The notes below the pieces were generated by a model. The model ran no database searches and had not been told where the DNA came from. It saw only the letters and a program-made list of their open reading frames with translations. Of a stretch of 64,000 bases of DNA, positions 61,660-64,000 are shown piece by piece. Both the position numbers and the translations under genes were made by a program. This DNA is from Bradyrhizobium betae (lineage in GTDB: Bacteria > Pseudomonadota > Alphaproteobacteria > Rhizobiales > Xanthobacteraceae). The stretch is from the NCBI RefSeq assembly GCF_008932115.1, contig NZ_CP044543.1, forward strand, positions 6,330,501 to 6,394,500. Reading direction: 5' to 3'. Position 1 is the first letter of the stretch. Each line of letters opens with the position of its first letter.

Positions 61660-62778
61660 ATGATACCCGCATGCCTCTCCGACGACTGGACCCTCTGCCC
61701 GGAGAGAGAGGATATCTCCGCTGAGTTCACGCGGCTGCTCACCGCGGCCCAGGAGGGCGGCGCCACGATCGCAGAATGCCTGATGATCGCGCGGCAGCTC
61801 AAGCGGGGCGACGAGCATTCCTGGCATCGCGAGTGGAAGAAGCTGGCGCGCGCCAACCGGCAGCGCGCCGAGGCGGCTTTCGCGGAGGGCCATATGGCGA
61901 CCGCGCAGCGTAACTGGCTGCGAGCGATGAACTACTACGGCGCGGCCGCGATGCCGCTCGACCAGGCCGACGAGCGCCGCTGGGTCGCGGTGCTGGCGAT
62001 GCAGGAATGCGCACGCCGCTTCCTGTCCGCGCGCGGTCCGGCCGGCGAAATCGTCACGATTCCCTGGTCCGACGACGGACACGCCCTGCAAGGCTATTTC
62101 CTGCCTGCGCCTTCGGCGAGCAAGCGGGCTCCGACCGTGATCTGCATCGGCGAGCCCGGACATCGCAAGGAGGAATTCCTGTTCAAGCTCGCGCCGCATG
62201 CGCGCGAGCGCGGCTTGTCGATGCTGGCGCTGGACCTGCTCGGCGACCAGCGCGACGATTATACCGACACGCTGCTGCAGCGCCGCGATCTCGAGAGCTC
62301 GATCGGCAGCGTCATGGACTACCTGGAAACGCGCGACGACGTCGATTTCAATCGCATCGGGATCGTCGCGGACGGGTGGGGCTCCTCCTTCGTCGCACGC
62401 GCGGTTTTGCAGGAGCCCCGGCTCGCTGCGGCCGTCTGCGACGGCGGCCTCTGGGACCTGCACGAGCGGTCCTTCTTCGCCAGCCGTTTTGCCATGAGCG
62501 ACCTCAGCATCGTCCCGGTGCCGTCGGCGCCGCTGATGGCCTCGAGTGTCGACTGTCCGGTGCTGATCACGCTCGGCGAGGACGGCTGGCTCAAGGCCGA
62601 CCGGGCGCGCCAGATCGTGCAGAAGTCGCGGCTCGGCAGCTCGGATATCCTGCTGAAGGTGTTCACGGCGGCGGAGACCGGCGCGGCGCAGGCTCATGCG
62701 GACAATCCGAGCCTTGCCAACGAATACATCTTCGACTGGCTCGAATCGCAGCTGGGCGGCATGGGGCGGCGGAGCTAA
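61660..62778 (+). CDS. alpha/beta hydrolase-fold protein without evident serine nucleophile
   Basis: A 372-residue protein of the FrsA/DHPON-hydrolase-like branch. An N-terminal helical region (to about residue 125) precedes the fold, which starts ALQGYFLPAPS and APTVICIGEPGHRKEEF. The nucleophile elbow, usually GxSxG after RIG, reads RIGIVADGWGSSF, so Gly takes the place of the catalytic Ser. A possible acid and base remain (GEDGWLKAD, AQAHADN). It may use another residue or be non-enzymatic. No strong ribosome site precedes the ATG. Confidence 0.85.
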   Translation: MIPACLSDDWTLCPEREDISAEFTRLLTAAQEGGATIAECLMIARQLKRGDEHSWHREWKKLARANRQRAEAAFAEGHMATAQRNWLRAMNYYGAAAMPLDQADERRWVAVLAMQECARRFLSARGPAGEIVTIPWSDDGHALQGYFLPAPSASKRAPTVICIGEPGHRKEEFLFKLAPHARERGLSMLALDLLGDQRDDYTDTLLQRRDLESSIGSVMDYLETRDDVDFNRIGIVADGWGSSFVARAVLQEPRLAAAVCDGGLWDLHERSFFASRFAMSDLSIVPVPSAPLMASSVDCPVLITLGEDGWLKADRARQIVQKSRLGSSDILLKVFTAAETGAAQAHADNPSLANEYIFDWLESQLGGMGRRS

Positions 62779-62895
62779 GCGCCGCCTGCCGCTTCAGAGC
62801 CATTTCCGTTCCGATGTCATCGGAACGGAGCTCTGGCTTCTTGCTTTGACGCGTTGTCTTGACGCGAACCGGTATCCACTTCGCTCGAATACGCT

Positions 62896-63402
62896 CTAGT
62901 AGTCGAGTGATATCCTGACGCAGGCCTTTTCGAGCCGTGTCTTCAGCGTCGCGAGCTTGGTGGTGAATTCGGCGAGCTCTTCCTCGTCGAACTCCTGGAA
63001 GACGAATTCGCGAATCGACTTGTACTGCTCGTTGAGGCTCGCGATGTGCTTCTGGGTCTTCTCGGCCAGCGACAGGCGCACCACGCGGGCGTCGGTCGGC
63101 GAGGGCCGCCGGCGCAGCAGGCCCTTCTTCTCCAGCAGCTTGGACTGGGTGGTGACGAAGGACGGGTCGACGTGGAGCAGTTTGGAGACCACGTTGACGG
63201 GCACGCCGTCATCCTTGTCGAGGTCGGAGATCGCCATCAGGATCAGCCATTGCGGACCGCTGATGCCCAGCGTTCTCGCCCAGAACTGACGCAGCTCCTC
63301 CAGGTGCATGTTGATCGACGATATCTCCCAGGTGAAACGCCTGATGATATCCAGATTGCCGATGGAGCGGAGGCGCGCTCCTTCTTTCCTCGTCGCTGAC
63401 AC
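62896..63402 (-). CDS. MarR family transcriptional regulator
   Basis: A 168-residue winged-helix protein. The region PQWLILMAISDLDKDDGVPVNVVSKLLHVDPSFVTTQSKLLEKKGLLRRRPSPTDARVVRLSLAEK holds the recognition helix and wing, typical of MarR proteins linked to aromatic or stress responses. The GTG at 63402 has GGGAG upstream and begins the domain; longer readings upstream are AT-rich promoter sequence. It is divergent from the porin gene. Confidence 0.88.
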   Translation of the reverse strand: MSATRKEGARLRSIGNLDIIRRFTWEISSINMHLEELRQFWARTLGISGPQWLILMAISDLDKDDGVPVNVVSKLLHVDPSFVTTQSKLLEKKGLLRRRPSPTDARVVRLSLAEKTQKHIASLNEQYKSIREFVFQEFDEEELAEFTTKLATLKTRLEKACVRISLDY

Positions 63403-63806
63403 AGCGTCACTCCCGTCAACAGATTCATTCCGGCCGGCGTCGTGCAAGGCATAGTCCACGCAAGTCTGCCCTGACGCAAGTGCAGAGCAGGGTAATTTTG
63501 TCACTAAAACTACAAAGATGATCAGCTCAGCATATTGCCCACCCCCGCAGTGTTGCGCGCGGGGCACAGGTTTAGTGAAACCACAAAGGTGACCTAATAA
63601 ACTATTTTGATTAGCGGAACGGCGCAGGCATATTGCGCCGTGACGGTGGGGGTTCTCGATCGTCCCGTTGCAGGTGGTTCGCTGACGTCCCTCGCGTTCA
63701 AGCGGGTGTGTCCGAAAGCGCAAAGCGGCCGAGCGGAATTGAAGAGACGGGGATCTGGGGGCCTCACGGTCCAGTCTCCGCAAAATGAGCAACTTGGAGG
63801 TTTTAT
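63403..63806. promoter_or_regulatory. divergent MarR/porin regulatory region with direct repeats
   Basis: A 404-base gap with two near-identical 15-mers, AAACTACAAAGATGA at 63507-63521 and AAACCACAAAGGTGA at 63578-63592 (13 of 15 equal, start to start 71 bases), and two copies of CATATTGC at 63531 and 63629. The 63590-63620 stretch is AT-rich (TAATAAACTATTTTGATTAG) and could hold promoter elements. The MarR product is a candidate to bind these. Confidence 0.5.
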
Positions 63807-64000
63807 ATGAAAGTGGTGAAGAGCCTTTTGCTCGGCACTGCGGCGGGTCTGATCGCCGTCGGTGGAGCCCAGGCGGCCGATCTTCCGGTCAAGGCCAAGG
63901 CGGTCGAGTACGTCAAGATCTGCACGCTGTATGGCGCGGGCTTCTACTACATCCCGGGCAGCGACACCTGCATCAAGCTGGGCGGCTACCTGCGCGCTGA
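63807..64000 (+). CDS. porin, porin_2 family (partial)
   Basis: The first 64 codons of an outer-membrane porin. A signal peptide ([23 protein letters not shown]) is followed by [20 protein letters not shown] and [20 protein letters not shown], the typical start of Bradyrhizobium porins with the cysteine pair. The ribosome site TTGGAGG lies eight bases upstream. The gene runs off the right edge, so pore size and selectivity cannot be judged. Confidence 0.9.
   Translation, partial: MKVVKSLLLGTAAGLIAVGGAQAADLPVKAKAVEYVKICTLYGAGFYYIPGSDTCIKLGGYLRA

Noticed and set aside
63785..64000. Plus-strand frame at 63785 overlapping the porin start
   Set aside because: It is out of frame with the porin. 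The porin signal peptide and ribosome site are clear in the frame starting at 63807.

Overview
The window is a chromosomal segment of a slow-growing rhizobium, very probably Bradyrhizobium. The reasons are high GC, an alphaproteobacterial gene order (nusB-thiL after glyA-nrdR-ribD-ribE-ribH; plsX-fabH-ihfA-merR-tRNA-Pro), alphaproteobacterial markers (ChrB-type rhodanese fusion, DmeF, LdtR, Bpt, ubiquinol-cytochrome c chaperone, porin_2) and several families of dispersed palindromic repeats. This assignment is inference from protein sequence and layout; no database was searched.

Layout. 1-5.1 kb: the 5' end of a divergent lipoprotein-like gene, dapA, mscL, smpB, a peroxiredoxin, a minus-strand family-5 uracil-DNA glycosylase/NYN-domain pair, and rpoZ with a strong terminator. 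5.2-15.4 kb: a dense housekeeping run (rsh, pdxJ, acpS, lepB, rnc, era, a small membrane protein, recO, a small secreted protein, parC) with several start/stop overlaps. 15.5-21.1 kb: accessory material, namely a doubly broken peptide-type substrate-binding protein gene, a GMC oxidoreductase, a long non-coding repeat block and a membrane dipeptidase of less GC-rich composition. 21.1-24.5 kb: metal handling (chrB-like and chrA on minus, dmeF on plus). 24.6-35.7 kb: mixed accessory genes (metallo-beta-lactamase, cupin-like fragment, frameshifted chemotaxis receptor, two MFS exporters, adenylate cyclase, a MocR regulator divergent from a PNPOx-family gene, mntH with an upstream Fur/Mur-like palindrome). 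35.8-46.8 kb: bpt, RDD protein, hemB, a DUF6163-like protein, ldtR, two tiny conserved proteins, glyA-nrdR-ribD-ribE-ribH-nusB and thiL. 46.9-48.3 kb: a tandem pair of nine-cysteine proteins. 48.6-57.4 kb: hppA, a Bug-type binding protein, bamE, the UQCC chaperone, a YceD-like protein, plsX, fabH, ihfA, merR and tRNA-Pro(GGG). 57.4-64 kb: a gene-poor stretch after the tRNA with a decayed tetR fragment, small hypothetical genes, a DHDPS-family enzyme with an SDR, an alpha/beta hydrolase-fold protein without an evident serine nucleophile, a MarR regulator and the start of a porin gene.

The most notable pattern is a five-copy, 102-106 bp palindrome (TGTCAT...ATGACA). Each arm carries its own small hairpin, and the stem sequence changes from copy to copy while pairing is kept. 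At least two genes are visibly damaged (an in-frame TGA plus a one-base deletion in the substrate-binding protein; a one-base insertion in the chemotaxis receptor). I saw no CRISPR array, rRNA, intact prophage, intact insertion sequence or clear defence system. Most of the window is core genome.
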